The notes under the pieces are model-generated. The model was not told the origin of the DNA and searched no databases. It worked only from the letters and a program-made list of their open reading frames with translations. A DNA stretch of 64,000 bases, from contig NC_045429.1 of NCBI RefSeq assembly GCF_902635505.1, positions 133,048,804-133,112,803 of the forward strand. The letters run 5' to 3'. Both the position numbers and the translations under genes were made by a program. Source of the stretch: Sarcophilus harrisii (taxonomy: Eukaryota; Chordata; Mammalia; Dasyuromorphia; Dasyuridae). Of the stretch, positions 18,401 to 33,900 are shown one piece after another (within the stretch, counting starts at the first letter, position 1; every line of letters begins with the position of its first letter).

Positions 18401-21400
18401 ATGTCAGAAACTTGGCATAGACCTACATCTCAAACTCTATACCAAAATAACGTCAAAATGGGTACATGATTTGAGCATAAAGGATGATACCATAAGCAAA
18501 TTAGGAGAGCAAGGGATAATTTACCTATCAGATCTTTGGAGAAAGAAGGAATTTATGACCAAAGAACTATAGAACATTATGAGATGCAAGATGTACAATT
18601 TTGATTATCTTAAATTAAAAAGGTTTTGCACAAACAAAACCAACACAAAAGAAGTACAAAGCTGGGGGAAAATCTTTATAGCCACTGTTTCTGATAGACC
18701 TCATTTCTAAAATATATAAAGAACTATATCAAATTTATAAGAATACAAGTCATTCCTCAATTGATAAATGATCAAAGTATATGAACATCCAATTTTCAGA
18801 TGATAAGATTAAAACTATATATAGTCATATGAAAAAATACTCCAAATCAGTATTGATTAGAGAAATGCAAATTAAGAAAACTCTGAGGTACCACTTCACA
18901 TCTCTCAGATTGGCTAAAATGACAGGAAAAGAAAATGATAAACGTTGGAGGAGATGTGTGAAAACTGGGACACTGATGTATTGTTGCTGGATTTGTGAAC
19001 TGATCCAACCATTCTGGAAAACAATTTTGAAGTATGTCCAAAGGGCCATCAAACTGCATACCCTTTGATCTAGCAATGTCATTACTGGATCTGTATCCTA
19101 AGAAAATCATAAAGGAGGGAAAAGGGCCTCACATGTGCAAAAATGTTTGTAGCAGCTCTTTTTGTGATAGCAAAGAATTGGAAAATGAGTAGATGCACAT
19201 CAGTTGGAATGGTTGAATAAGTTATGACATATAAAAGTATAATGGGAATATTATTGTTCTATAAAAAATCATGAAAAAGATAATTTTAGAAAGGCCTGGA
19301 AAGATTTACATGAATTGATACTGAACAAAATAGTTAGAACCAGGAATACAGTATACAAAATAACAGCAAAATTGTGCAATGATCAATTGTAAAAGACTTG
19401 GTTCTTCACAGTTAAGTGATTCAAGGCAATCCCAATAAACTTTGGATAGAAAATAACATCTGCATACAGAGAGAACTATGGAGAATGAATGTAAATCAAC
19501 ACATAGTATATTAACTTTTTTCTTTTTCTTTTTTCTCATGGTTTTTCCTTTCTGTTCTGATTTTTCTTTCTCAACATGATTCATAAAGAAATGTCTATTT
19601 AAACAATATATATGTATAACCAGAAAAAAAAATATTTAAAAAAATTTTAAAAGAAACTGCAAATCTATTACATACAACTTGTTATTTCTTTTAAATATGC
19701 AATAATTATCATCTAACTTTCTTTTTTTCTCTCCCCCCCACCATGAGATGGCTGCTATTAGACGTGTGTGTGTGTGTGTGTACATATATAGAGTTTTAAA
19801 TATATATCTATATGTGAAAAAAATCAGGTCTTTCTCTGGATGCAGATAACATCTTCCTTCCTTGGACCTTTTTAGTTAATTTCAATACTTATAAATAGAA
19901 TGACTTGGTCACTCAAAGTTGTTCTCAAAATGTGTTGCTGTTACTGTTTACAAGAATATTCTTTAAGTTCTGTTCATTTTGTTCTTCATTATTGTAAGTC
20001 TTTCCATGTTTTTCTAAAATCATCAAGCTCGTCGTTTCTCATGGCAGAATAGTATTCCGTTATGAATATACATCATAATTTGTTTAGTCATTCCCCAATT
20101 GATGGGTTTCCCATAATTTCCAGTTCTGTTCTATCAAAGTTATTCTTAAAAAAATATTGCTGTTATAGTATGTTCTTTTTATTCTGCTCATTTCATTTTT
20201 CATTGTTTTGTGCAGGTCAGTCTTTTTTTTTTTTTTTTTTTTAAATCAATGAGCTCATGACATTTATACATTAAATATTAAATGTTAAGCAGAATTAAGA
20301 GTAATCTTAAAAGTATGTTGTGTGTACTCCCTTCTCAGCTTCCCCTCTGGAGAGCTATTAAAACATTTACCGGCATACCAAATATACTGCTTTGTTGAAG
20401 CATTTTATAATGTTTAAAGTCTAAACAGTTAATTTGCATGTGGAAGATGAACTGCTTATTCTTTTTTTAATAGTATTTTATTTTTTACAATTACATGTAA
20501 AACAAAATTTTAAAATTCATTAAAAAGTTCGTAATTTTCTCCTTTCTTCCTTCCCCTCACCTTTCCCTAAGACAGTAAGCAGTGTGATACAAGTTATATA
20601 TATGCAATCATGGAAAATATGTTTATATATTACTTATGTTGTGAAATAAGAAATAGACCCAAAAAAAGAAAACCACTAGAAAAATAAAATAAAAATAAGA
20701 TCCTGTAATCTGTGTTCAGACTCCGTTGGTTCTTTCTCTAAATGTGAATAGCAATTTTCATCATGAGGCCTTTGGAATTGTCTTGGATCATTGTGTTGTT
20801 AAGAATAGCCAAGTCATTCATAATTGATCATTGTACAATGTTGCTATTACTGTGCACAGTGATCTGGTTCTGCTCACTTTGCTTTAGTTTATGTAAATCT
20901 TTCCAGATTTTTCTGAAATCCATCTGTTCATCATGTCTTATAGCCCAGTAGTATTCCATTATATTCATGTACATCTAACTATTCAGCCATTAATGGACAT
21001 TCCCTCAATTTCCAATTCTTTGCTATCAGAAAAACTACTGTAAGGTTTTTTTTTCCTTAAAATCTCTGGGATACAGATTTAGTAGTGGTATTGCTGATTC
21101 CAAGAGTATGCAGTTTCATTGCTCTTTGTGCATAGTTCCAAATTGTTGGATTAGTTTACAACTCCACCAACAGTGCATTAGTATACCAATTTTCCCACAT
21201 CCTCTCCAACATTTATCATTTTTATCAATCTAATAGGTGTGAAGTAGTATCTCAGAGTTGTTTTAATTTGTATTTCCCTAGTCAGTAGTGATTTAGAGCA
21301 TATTTTCAAAAGTCTATAGTTAGCTTTGATTTCTTTGAAAACGGCCTGTTCATATTCTTTGATTATTTATCAATTCGGGAATGACTGGTATTCTTATAAA

Positions 21401-24400
21401 TTTGACTCAGTTCTCTACCTATTTAAAAATGAGCCTTTTTTTCAGACACATTTGCTATAAAAATTGTTTCCCAGCTTTCTACTTTCCTTGCAGTGTTGAT
21501 TGCATTACTTTTGTTTGTGTAACCCCTTTTCAATTTAATATGTTCAAAATTATTCATTTTATTTCTTGTTTGGGCATAAATTTTTACTTTCTCCATAGAT
21601 TTGACTGTTAGACTATTCTTTATTATCCTTTATGTCTAAATCATATACCTATTTTGATCTTATCTTGATATACAGTATAAGATGTTGATCTGTGTCTAGT
21701 ATCTGCCATTATGTTTTCTTGTTTTCCCAATAGTTTTTGTCAAATAGTGAGTTCTTATTTCAGAAATTTGGGTTTTTGTGTTTATCAAACAGTAGATTAC
21801 TATGGTTATTTACTACTCTGTATTGTATACATAATCCATTCCAATAATCTACCACTCTGTTTCTTAGCTAGTACCAGATAGTTTTGATGATTACAGCTTT
21901 ATGATATAGTTTGAGATCTGATGTGTCCAGGTTCCCTTCTGTTGCATTTTTTTTGTCATTAATTCCCTTTATGTTCTTGATTTTTTTTTTCCAGATGAAT
22001 TTTGTTATTATTTTGGGGGGTATTCTGTTGGGTGTGGCACTGAATAAATAAATTTAGGTAAAATTGTCACTTTTATTATATTGGCTTAGTTCATCCATGA
22101 GCAAATAATACCTTTCCAATTCTTTAGATCTAATTTTATTTGTATGAAAAATGTTTTATGATTGTGTTCATATATTTCGTGTTTGTTTGTTTTTTTTTTT
22201 GGGGGGGGGAGGAAAGATTCCCAGGTATTTTATGTTGCCCGCAGTTATTTTAAATGGAATTTATCTCTTGCTTTGGGGGTTTGTGGATTTTATATATAGA
22301 AATGCTGATGATTTCTATGGATTTATTTTATATACCACAAATTTGCTAAAGTTGTTCATTCTTTTAAATAGTTTTTTAGTTGATTTTTTAAAGCATAGTA
22401 TCATATCTGCAAAAAATGACAGTTTCATTTCCTCATTGCCTCTTTCTTATTCCTGGAATTTCTTTTTCTTGTGGCTATAGCTAATAATAGTGATAATGGA
22501 CACCTTAGCTTCATCTCTCATCTTATTGAGAAGGGCTCTGACTTTATTATAGATAATGCTTGCTGATGATTTTAGATAGAACTTATCATTTTTTTCTTTT
22601 TAATAATTATAACTTTTTATTGACAGAACCCATGCCTGGGTAATTTTTTACAACATTATCCCTTGCACTCATTTCTGTTCCGACTTTTCCCCTCCCTCCC
22701 TCTACCCTCTCCCCCAGATGGCAAGCAGTCCTATACATGTTAAATATGTCACAGTATGTCCTAGATACAATGTGTGTGCAGAATCGAACAGTTCTCTTGT
22801 TGCACAGGAAGAATTGGATTCAGAAGGTAAAAATAACCTGAGAAGAAAAACAAGAATGCAAACAGTTTACATTCAATTTCCCAGTGTTCTTTCTTTGGGT
22901 GTAGCTGCTTCTGTCCATCATTGATCAATTGGAACTGAGTTAAATCTTCTCTTTGTCGAAGAAATCCATTTCCATCAGAATACATCCTTATACAGTATCA
23001 TTGTTGAGGTATATAGTGATCTGTTCTGCTCATTTCGCTTAGCATCAGTTCATGTAAGTTTCTCCAAGCCTCTCTGTATTCATCCTGCTGGTCATTTCTT
23101 ACAGAACAATAATGTTCCATAACATTCATATACCACAATTTACCTAACCATTCTCCAATTGATGGGCATCCATTCATTTTCCAGTTTCTAGCCACTACAA
23201 AGAGGGCTGCCACAAACATTTTGGCACATAAAGGTCACTTTCCCTTCTTTAGTATCTATTTGGGATATAAGTCCAGTAGTACCACTGCTGGATCAAAGGG
23301 TAAGGACAGTTTGATAACTTTTTGGGCATAATTCCAGATTGCAGATATTAAAATCATTAGATTATAGTTATCTTACATTAGTTGTCATTTTATTTGGTAT
23401 CCCTTTATGACATATGTCAACATACCCAGTGGATGGAATGCTGGATTTGGACTTAGGAAGACCTGTGTTTTTCACACCTAATAACAGTGTGGCCATGGGA
23501 AAGTTTTGGCACCTCTGATGAGCCTTAAGATTTTAGGTTATAGTCAGCCACAGTGGTACACACCTGTAATGCCAACTACCTAGAAGGAGATTGAGGGATC
23601 TCTTGAACTTGAGAATTCTGAGGTACAATGGGGCTATGCTAATCAGGTGTCTGAACTAAATATTGATATGGTTGTGTCCCAGTGTTGGACCACCAAATTG
23701 CCTAAGAAGAGACAAACTGGCTGGCCTATACATCAGAAATGGAGCAGATCAAAGTTCCTCTGACAATTGGTAGTGGAATTGGACTTGTGGATAACTGTAC
23801 TTCCAGTGTGATGGACAAGTTGGATAGACTTTAGTTTGTTTTTTCTTGTTGTTGTTTTTTAAAGAAATAAAAAATAAAAGCATAGTCAGTCTATAGATGG
23901 ACTGTATTCTGCAGTGATGGAAGGAATTCTTACCCTGAGGAGAATCACAGGTCATTGATGTATGAATATCTTCTTATAAGTTTCTGCAACATCTTCATCT
24001 CATTGCTAAGATATTAATAAATTATCTATTTTTAGGTGGTTAATTTCATCTCTTTTATGTTGATTCTTATGTCTGACTCTAAATGATGGCAATGTATCCT
24101 ATTTGGAGTTGATAGTCTCCTTTACTGATTCTGCTTAAATTTCACAAGTTAACTCTATAAATTGCAATGTAAAATGAATTACTTTGGGGAAAGTTATTTA
24201 TAGACAGTGAATCCTGCCTTTGGTGTGGAGATTCTCATGTGTTTTTCTCTAGATTTTGGAAATCTTTTTAGTCTGTAGCCTTATGCCCTCTGTGATTCCA
24301 ATTAGCTGTAATGATAGTTGTGTGAAGGAATTAGATCATAAGCTCCTTGAGAACAGCGATTTTGTGTTGTTTAGCATTGTGCTTTGCATATACAGGCATG

Positions 24401-27400
24401 TAATATATATTTATTGAATAGAAAATCAAGTGAGTTTTAGTCTTTTTTATATTAAGTGATGTTTCTTGGAATATAATTTGTGTTTTTCTTTGTTGTCTTA
24501 TAGTTAGATACAATGTTTTGTAATAATTCTTTGTAATACTTCTTATTAGCTATTAATAATACTCATTAATTGTAATGTTTTACTAGCTATATTTAATAAT
24601 AATGTCTTATTATTAGGCATAAAATTTCAAAAGTGCTTAATTTTTAATTAAATCTGTAATTAATTTCATTCAGGTATTACATACCTGGCAAGGAAGGAAC
24701 TTCACAAAGCATTAAGAAAAGTATTGACAGCATCAGCCAAATTATTCCGGAATCCTTTTGATGGTATGTGCTTAATACTCAATTCTATAATGTTAATTTT
24801 ATTCATTTTTCTTAACTTTTTGAAAGAAATATTTGAAAAATTACTTGGTTAACATTTTGGGGAGATTGTATCTAATTTTCAAAATCTGAAGTTTTGGAAT
24901 ATCTATCTCCAGGGTTGTGTTATCATAACATGCAATTATCTACATTTAAGGAAAATATATTTATTAATACAAATGAAATTTGCCTAGTAATACTCTGTTG
25001 TGGAAAATGTTTTCACAGCTGTAAGCCAAACTGAGGTGAAAAGCTCATGAATAGCATTCCTGTATCTCTGACAAAATTCTTAATAACTTAGTTGTTGAGA
25101 CAGCCATATCAACAATGGACTTACTTCAAGGGGAAGGATAATGGTTTTATTTTATTTTTTTTAATTTTTATTTACTTATTTTTTTGGTAGTGAAAGCTGG
25201 AGCATGAGCGCAACTATTGAAGAGAATGATTTCAAGATTCTAGTGCTAACTAAGTTAGGGCCCATGGTCTTATTTCCTGGGTTTTGAAAATAGTGGTGGT
25301 GAAAAATATCTTTTTTTTTTTTTTTTTTTAACTTTCTTAACACCTGACCACTTAGGACCATATTTTATATCTTCTTGATTTGGCTTTTAAGCTAAATGGA
25401 TTATCTGGTTGTGAAAAGCAAGAATTGATTTTATTTATCATTGGATAAGAGTAAAAAAAATAGATAGATAGATAGATCTTTCTACATTATCTTTCTTCTT
25501 AGTCACTCATGAACCCTCTTTTTTGTTTGGCCTGCCACAACCACTTACCAAATTCATTTTCTCTTTGGAATTGTCAGTATCCCAGTTTGTTTTTGGAAGC
25601 TATACACAGGGAGACTTAGATTATATATGCATATTAGAGAAAAATTCCCACATACCTATAAGTAAGCAACTTTTTAGCAGTACCTGCCTGATTTTTATCC
25701 TGTTTTCCACCTCCTCCTAATTGAATGTCTGCCCAGTTTTCTTAAAATGTTCATGGTTTATTCTGTCACTTTCCTTTGTTTTCCCTCCTACCCTCCTATC
25801 TTTCTCTTTTTTGTTTTGTTTTGTTTGAAACCCTCAATTTCTGATCATATCCATCATCTTAATTGAGTACTATGTTGTACCATAACAATTTCTCTACCTC
25901 CAGCTTATCACTCATCTCCTTATAAATACTTGAAAGTGTCCTGAGGTTTGCACTGGAAAACCAAATTTCTTGATTTCATCTTTTCCTTAGCAATCCCATT
26001 TTTACCAGCTTCTCATATGAGTATCTATGTCTTTAACTTTGAAATTCTCTAATCATAATCTATTATTTTCCATCTCTTCTCTCTGCCTTGTAGCCCCCAA
26101 GATATGTTCTTTGTCCTTACTGTAATCTCCAAGCCCTTGGACTCTGAGTTCCTTCCCAGATCATCACCTTTGCATTGGCTAGACTCTCCTTTCTTTCCTT
26201 TCTTCAACTCTTAGTTAAAACAGTTAAAGTCTACAATGTCCTAAAACCTTTGGAGGCAGATAAGTGGAGAAGTAGATAGAGGGCTGGGACTGGAGTTAGG
26301 AAGGGGTTCAAATTCAGTTTCAGACATTTATTAGCTGTGTGATCCTGGGCAGATTACTTAATTTCTGTTTACTTTAGTTTACTTAACTATGAAATAAAGC
26401 TAAAAGTACCACCTATCTCCCAGGGTGGCGGTGTGAGGCTCAAATATGGTAATATTTGCAAAGTGCTCATTAGGTCAAATTTGTATTTGTATTAAATAAT
26501 CTCATCTAGATCTTCACTGCTGGAAGGCATTTTTACATCTCCTTAATATTTCACTTACTGCAGCAGTTTTCCCATATCTTTTCATCCTTCCTTACCTGTG
26601 GCTGCCCTTTTTAGCTGAGAAACTTATATCCATTTCACATTTGCTAAGAGTTCTTTTTTCTCCCCTCTTCCTCAACTCATAAAATTTACTTGCCATCTGT
26701 CACTATTTCTTCCTTTCTAAATCATGTGAAAAGGTAATCCTTTTCCTTGCCAAAACTAACTTTTCTACATGGATTGTTGATTTCATTTCATCTCATATTT
26801 CTAATAATTTACACCTTCTATTATTTCCACTTTCCCACTTACCTTCAATCTCCTCCTCTCTACAAGCATACCTATCTCCCCCATTCTTAAAGAAAACTGA
26901 AGCCTAAAGCTTTGTATATACTTTAGCAGATAATTTCTGAGAAACCACATTATTTGTCCCACACACCAGTGTGAGTAGGTTTTCAGAATCAGAACTATGA
27001 GCCTTCCTCCCTCCTATAATGCCTCTGTGTCTGTTCTTCCTCTGAACCTCATTTGTATAACATGATTACTATTTTTACCTTTACTCTGCCAATCTTTCTT
27101 TTGAGCTTACCCTATTGTGTGGCCCAGAATGGTGAATGGTCACCATTTAATAAAAAGCTGGAGAGATCTCTAGGAGCAAAACAGGTTATTGTATGTTCTT
27201 GTCAGAAATGGGCTTCCCTCCCCTGTCGAGTAAGCAATTGAAAGGAGGCACCTTTTGGGAGAACTGTCTTGGATTATCTCACCTCATCTCGTTCACTATT
27301 GTTGATGGAAATCTTAAACATAAAGTATACATTTCCCATATTAAAAAAATAATTTGTCCACGTTTAAACAGTTTGCCTTGAGTTCCTTAAAATTGCTCTT

Positions 27401-30400
27401 TGATATTAGGTCTTATATGTTAAATTTTCTGCTAGATTCAGATTTGATTGATAGAAAATTCTGAAAATCTGCAAGTTTGTTGAATGTTCGTTATTTTCAT
27501 TCAAAATTATAGGTAATTTTGCTGGGTATGATATATTTGGCCATAGGCCTAGCTCTTTTGGTTGTTGGTAGGTATGATTCCAAGATCTGTGGTCTTTTAT
27601 TGTAGCTGCTACTAAGACTTACACAATTCTAATTGTAGCTCCAGCATATTGGAATTGTTTTTTTCTTGTGTCTTGCAAAATTTTCTCTTTGATCTGAGAG
27701 TTTTAAAATTTGGCAATGATATTCTTTTGTGTTTTTCACAAAGGATCTCTTTGAGATGGTGATAGGTGGAATTTTTTTGTTTCTATTTTTCCCTCATGTT
27801 CTGTCACTCCAGGACAATTTTCTAGGATTATTTCCTGAATTATAGTGTCAAGGTTCTCTTTTTGGTCACAACTTTCAGGCAGTCCTATTATTCTTCTATT
27901 TTTTCTTCTTGATTCTCCAGATCTGTTGTTTTTCTTTTTTCTTTTCTTTTTAAAAAAAAAAATTTCATTTAAGCTTTTTATTTACAAAACATTTGCATGG
28001 GTAAATTTTCAACATTGACCCTTGGAAAACCTTCTGTTCCAGATTTTCCCCTCCTTTCTCCCACTCCCTTCCCTATATGGCAGGTAATCCAATACATGTT
28101 AAATATGTTAATATATGTTAATATATGTTAAATCTTATATATGTATACATATTTATACAATTATTTTGCTGCATAAGAAAAATCGGATCAAGAAGGGAAA
28201 AAAAAAACCAGGAAAGAAATAAAATGCAAGCAAACACCAACAGAAAGAATGAAAATGCTATGTTGTGGGCCACACTCAGTTCCCACAGTCTTTCTCTGGG
28301 TGTAGATGTGTCTTTTCATCACAAGATTATTAGAACTGATCTGAACCCACTTTCATCAGAATTGATCATCATATAATATTGTTGTTGCTGTGTACAAGTA
28401 TCTCCTGGGTCTGCTCATTTCACTTAGCATCAGTTCATGTAAGTCTTTCCAGGCCTCTCTAAAATCATCCTGCTGATTGTTTCTTATAGAACAATAATAT
28501 TCTATAACATTCATATATCCTAACTTATTCAGTTATTCTCCAACTGATGGGCATCCACTCAGTTTTCAGTTTCTTGCCACTACAAAAAGGGCATCCACAA
28601 ATATTTTTGCACATGTGGGTCCTTTTCCCTCCTTTAAGATCTCTTTGGGATATAATCCCAATAGAAACACTGCTGGATCAAAGGATTTACACAATTTGAA
28701 CATAGTTCCAAATTGCTCTCGGTAATGATTGGATCCATTCACAATTCTACCAACAATGCACCAGTGTCCCAGTTTTCTCGCATCCCCTCCAGCATTCATC
28801 ATTATCTTTTCTTGTCATCTTAGCTCATCTGAGAGGTGTGTAGTGGTATCTTAGATTGGTTGTTTCTTTGGATCTGTTGTTTTTCTTACAAGTTGTTTCA
28901 CATTCTGTTCTATTTTCTTATGCTTTATAATCTGTTTTGTTATTTCTTGATCTCTCATAGCTTCATAGGCTTCCCCTTGCCTAATTCTAATTTTCAAAAA
29001 GTTATTTTCACTTTTGAGATTCTATACTTACTTTTCTAATTAGTTAACTTTTTTTCATAATCATCAATTGGACAAGCCAATTTCACAATCATTCAATCAT
29101 CAATTGGTTTGAATTTTTTTCTTTAGTTTTTCTCCAATGTCTCTCATTTAACTTTTGAATTCTTTTTTGAGTTCTTCTATAAATTCTCTCTGGGCAGGGA
29201 AACCATTTCATATTACTCTTTGGGGTAAAAGTTTTTCTTTTACTACTGTCCTTCTCTGAAGATGAATCTCAGTCTTCCCTGTTCCCATAAAATGTTTCAA
29301 TGGTAGAATTTTTTCTTCTTTGCCAGTTCATTTTTTTTTTTTTTTTTTAATAAGAGGTATTAGTGTAAGCACCTCTAATCAGAGGATGGGGAAATGATGT
29401 CTTAAGTTTCCCTTAAGGTCTCCACTCTGACCAGTAACCCCACACCAAGAGCTCCACCCTCCTGTAAGTGCCCTTAGCCAGCAGTACCCCTGCCCCACTG
29501 CCTCTGCCCTTACTTACCAGGTGCTGGTTCCTTAGCTTCTTAGCAGCACAGGTGGGCTTGGCATTTCCTATCAGCAGAGGCTCCCTCAGTCTTCCCCGAC
29601 TCAAACCCCCACTTGATAAACAGTTTAGGAGGTGAAAGTCTATGGTTCCTGCTAAGGCTCTGGACAGGCCTATCTAGTCCCAGAGATCCCCACTTGATTT
29701 TTCTCTATAGCTAACCTGGAGATGTTTGCACTATGGACAGGTTAATCCTAGCCTGAGGGTCTTCAGATCTTGTTGGGTTGTGTTGAGGAGGCCGCTAGTT
29801 CTGCACCAAGCCTTCTTGCTTTTTCACCAATCTGTGTTTGCTGTGAGGCACAAATTTATTTTTTTTGTGGGGGAGAAACTGAGGGAGCTTCGAAATTTAC
29901 CAACCTACTCCTAGAATCCTCTCCTAAGGTTTTTTTTTTAAAAATGTGGTACTCAGCAATGTATTACATCCCTGTGTGATGATAGACAAATGTATGCTGA
30001 TGATGTAGTGTCATGCTAAAATCCTCAATGAACTTACATGTCATGCATTTTTTAAATTTTTGCCTGAATTGAATGTGACCTACTACTATTTTATAATGCA
30101 TACTATATTAAATTTTGTATTATTCCATCTCACATTAATAGTGACCTACTTCTATAAAATTTTCTGACATTCAAAACCTTTCATTAGTCTATCTTTCCAG
30201 TCTTCTTGTACTTAATTCTCCTCTATATAATGTGCAATCTAGTAACACTGACCTCCAACCCATTTTTCTATTTTCACCACATATGAATGCTTCAGCTAAA
30301 ATGGATCAAAGTTCACTGCCCCCAGAACATATTTCATCTTGTCTGGCTTTTTTGTCTTTGTTCACACACTTCTGTGAACCTAGAATGCCCTCTCCCCAAA

Positions 30401-30917
30401 TTTCTACCTGTTTAGGATACTACCAATTCATCAAAGTCTAAATTGGGTACCACAACTTGTATTTTATTTATGATGAGGACATGGTAGCTGAATATTCTGA
30501 AGTTTAGAAGTTTGTCTTTTTCCCCCTATTAGATTGTTCCATAATAATAACAATAATATTAGTTCATATTTAGAAAATGCTTTTAGATTTTAAAAAATGC
30601 CTTCACAAGAACACTGAGGTTGGTAATGCAATTATTATTTTATAGATAAGCATGCTGTAAGTTATAGTTAAATAGATTGTTCTTGGTTGCATAGCTATTA
30701 AATGGCAGAGCTAGAACTGGCACCCAAGTCTCCTGATTTTAAGTCCAAGTATAATGCCGGAGAAACTGAAGCAAGACAGAGATTGGTTTTTAATCATTTT
30801 AATATGAAGAGTTTAGTCTAGCTGAGGCCAGCTGACTGCATGGGACTCTTGTCTCAAAGCATTCAACAGTGAGCAACGAATTCAAGAGACTTTTATAGCT
30901 AAGAGAAACAAAGGCAG

Positions 30918-30948
<31 letters not shown>

Positions 30949-33900
30949 CAAGGATATTGAACAAGCCTAAGTTCCAGGAAAGGATCATTACTCTATCCTG
31001 ACAGGATAAAGGAAGAGTGAGGTAAAGAACCTGGGTGAATGGACAAGATAAGAAGGTTGAGGGCAGGAGATAGCCAGGTGAGCGGCAATACTTAAAGGAA
31101 GAGGAATTATCCCAGGGGGCAGATAAGGCACCTGGAGTTTTATGATACAATGGAATGTGTAAAGTGGCCAGAGCTTCTAGGTTCTAATTCTCTGTGTTCT
31201 AATGGCTTGGAAGAGGGGAAGGTATCCATAATTTTATTCAGGGCATAATTTTATTATTTTATTATTATATTTATTATTATATTCATTATAATTTTATTCA
31301 GGGAAACTGAGGCATTACACAAGAATGTGTCCTAAAGAAAAAAGAGCCTAAACTGAAATAAGAACAATATGTGTTGACATTCTTTCTCTGTTAATAGTTG
31401 TTTGTCCTAAGCAAATCCCTTAATTTTTCTGAGCTTGTTTCCTAATTATTAAAATAGTAATTATATTTGTCAGAAGTATATGTTATCAACTATGATAAAA
31501 TGAGATTATGCAAAGCACATAGCAAACTTTAAAATTGTTATTTTACCGTCGTACCTCCTTGAAGACAAGGATTGTGTTTTGAGCTTTTCTCCTTGTCCAG
31601 GATGATGCATTGATATAGTAATAACCTAATGAACCTTTGAATTAATGAAATGTGTTTACTACAATAAATGATCAGTGGATATGTAGAATGCTGAAACTTT
31701 TCATCAATGATATTAAAGTCAGTGATTTTTGTGAAGACAGTATTTTTGATACTACAAAAAATAAAAAAAAATTTTTACCTTTGGGAATTTTAAAATTAGT
31801 ACATGTTTAATACTGGACAGTTAGTTGGCACAATGGATATAGTGCTGGGACTAGAATCAGTAAGCTTCATCTTCATGATTTCAAATTTGGCCTCAAGTAA
31901 TTTGTCAGCTGTGTGATTCTGGCAAGCTACTTAACCTTGTTTCCTCAATTTCCTTATATGTAAAATGAAATGGAGAAGGAAATAGTAAACCCCTCCAGGA
32001 TTTTTGGCAAGAAAACCTCAAATGGGATTGTGAAGAGTCAGATACGACTGAAAAACAACTCAGCAACACACATAAGGACTACTTTTAATTAAAAAGCACG
32101 TGTATATTCTTGAATTGAGAAAGAATTCTTCAAAACCTTTTATTTTTAACATTTAGAGATTATTATTATTATTTGCTAAGAGAATATAAAAAAAAATGTT
32201 TTCTGATTCTTTACCTCTTTTCCTATTTTTGTTTTGCAAAGACCACTTCAGTACAGTTGATTTAGAAGATCATGAATATGGCTTGTGGCTGTTGCTGAAG
32301 AAGAGCAAATCAGATGACAAAGTGGTTCGATTGCAAGCAGTGAAAGAGATGGCAGCAAACCATTATTGGCATGGTAACATCTCCTTAAAGACCTTTGCCT
32401 TTGAAAAGATGGCAGTGTTATCTACATTTTTACACAGATTTTGCAAAAAAAAATAAACAAAAAACAGGAGGGATTAATGGTTAAGAAAGAAAAAAGAATT
32501 CGAGTGTTTCGTTCTTCATAAAAAAACATATACTTAAGTGTTGGAATTAAAAATATTAGAAAATGTGAATATTTACTCTCCATTATAAATGGAACATTTT
32601 CAGACTAGCTTTTTCTATGATGAAAACTCTTGATTTTGCTTGTTAATACTTGATGCTGCCCTTTCCTTGTGTTGAAAGTCATTAAGTCATTTCAGTATAA
32701 TAAGATCTAGATTTTGTGGCTCAGTGTGTGTAAAGATAGATAGGTGTTTTGTTATCTTTTTTTAAAACTCTGTTTAACAGAGTTTGAATTCAAAACTTAT
32801 TCCTTGTAAATCACTTTTGTAATTTTAGCACAAAGAGCTAATTTGAGGGGGTATAAAATAACTAAAAAAGTTAAAGTGCAAAAAAACTTTCTTACAGAAG
32901 AAAAAGAAACATGTGACCTTTTATTCTCTGAACAACATAATGTTATTGTTTCTTTATCTTCTCATTTCTGTTCCATGAGAAAGGAAGAAGAAAATCCTAG
33001 AGCAGACCTCTCTAATTAGCTTGAATACTCTAGTTAGGGAGACTAGAATCACCTTTGATTCAGGCCTCAGATAAGTTATAGCTAATTTCTGTAATTGAGA
33101 TACTGACCAGAAATACTTTGACCCTCAACAATCTTGAAGGTTGATGACTGAATAATACCAAGAAGCGTTGTAAAATCATAGGCTGTTGACCTAGAAAAGA
33201 TATTAAAGATCATTTTGTCCAACCCAATACTTTACAAGTGAATGGCAGAGAGGAGATAAGACTTACTATAAAGGTGCCAAATGGCAGACCCAGAGATTTG
33301 AACCCAAAGCTCCTGATTCCAAAACCTGTATTTGACTTTAGGCTGAGATTTTGTTGGCTGACTTTTTAAAAGGGAAGATTATTATCAAAAGTACTGAATT
33401 GTATCCTACATATTTCTTCTGAAGAACTGCTCTAAAAGCTATTTCTACCTTATTGTTTTAATGTGATTTTTCAGTTTTTGGTTGAAGTTTTTTTTTTTTT
33501 CCAGAGGTAAAATTCAGAGTGACATTGTCAAATGAAGGGGAAGTACTCAAAAAGTCACCATTTCTCATCTTCTGAATTTTATGTTTATTCTAAATTTAAA
33601 ATATATTTAGGTGTGTGCCTGGTAGGTAGGTATATTTTGTATTAACTATGAAATAAATCATGTACTCTTTAGGTCTTAGTATTACAGATGTAGATGTATT
33701 TAAATAGTTTTAAATGAATTTATGTAACATTTTGTAATTTCCTAAATGTTTTCACATACATTATTTTGTCAATCTGTACAGCCACTAATAGACTAATTCT
33801 AGGACACTTGATATGCTTTTACCATAGATTACCAGTATAGGACAATTGCTCAAGCTTGTGATGTGAGGACTGTCATTGGCTTGGCCCGAAGCAAGGAAAC

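Noticed and set aside
25461-25477. (ATAG)n and other short microsatellites as functional elements
   Set aside because: Short, common simple repeats in AT-rich introns; nothing suggests a role.
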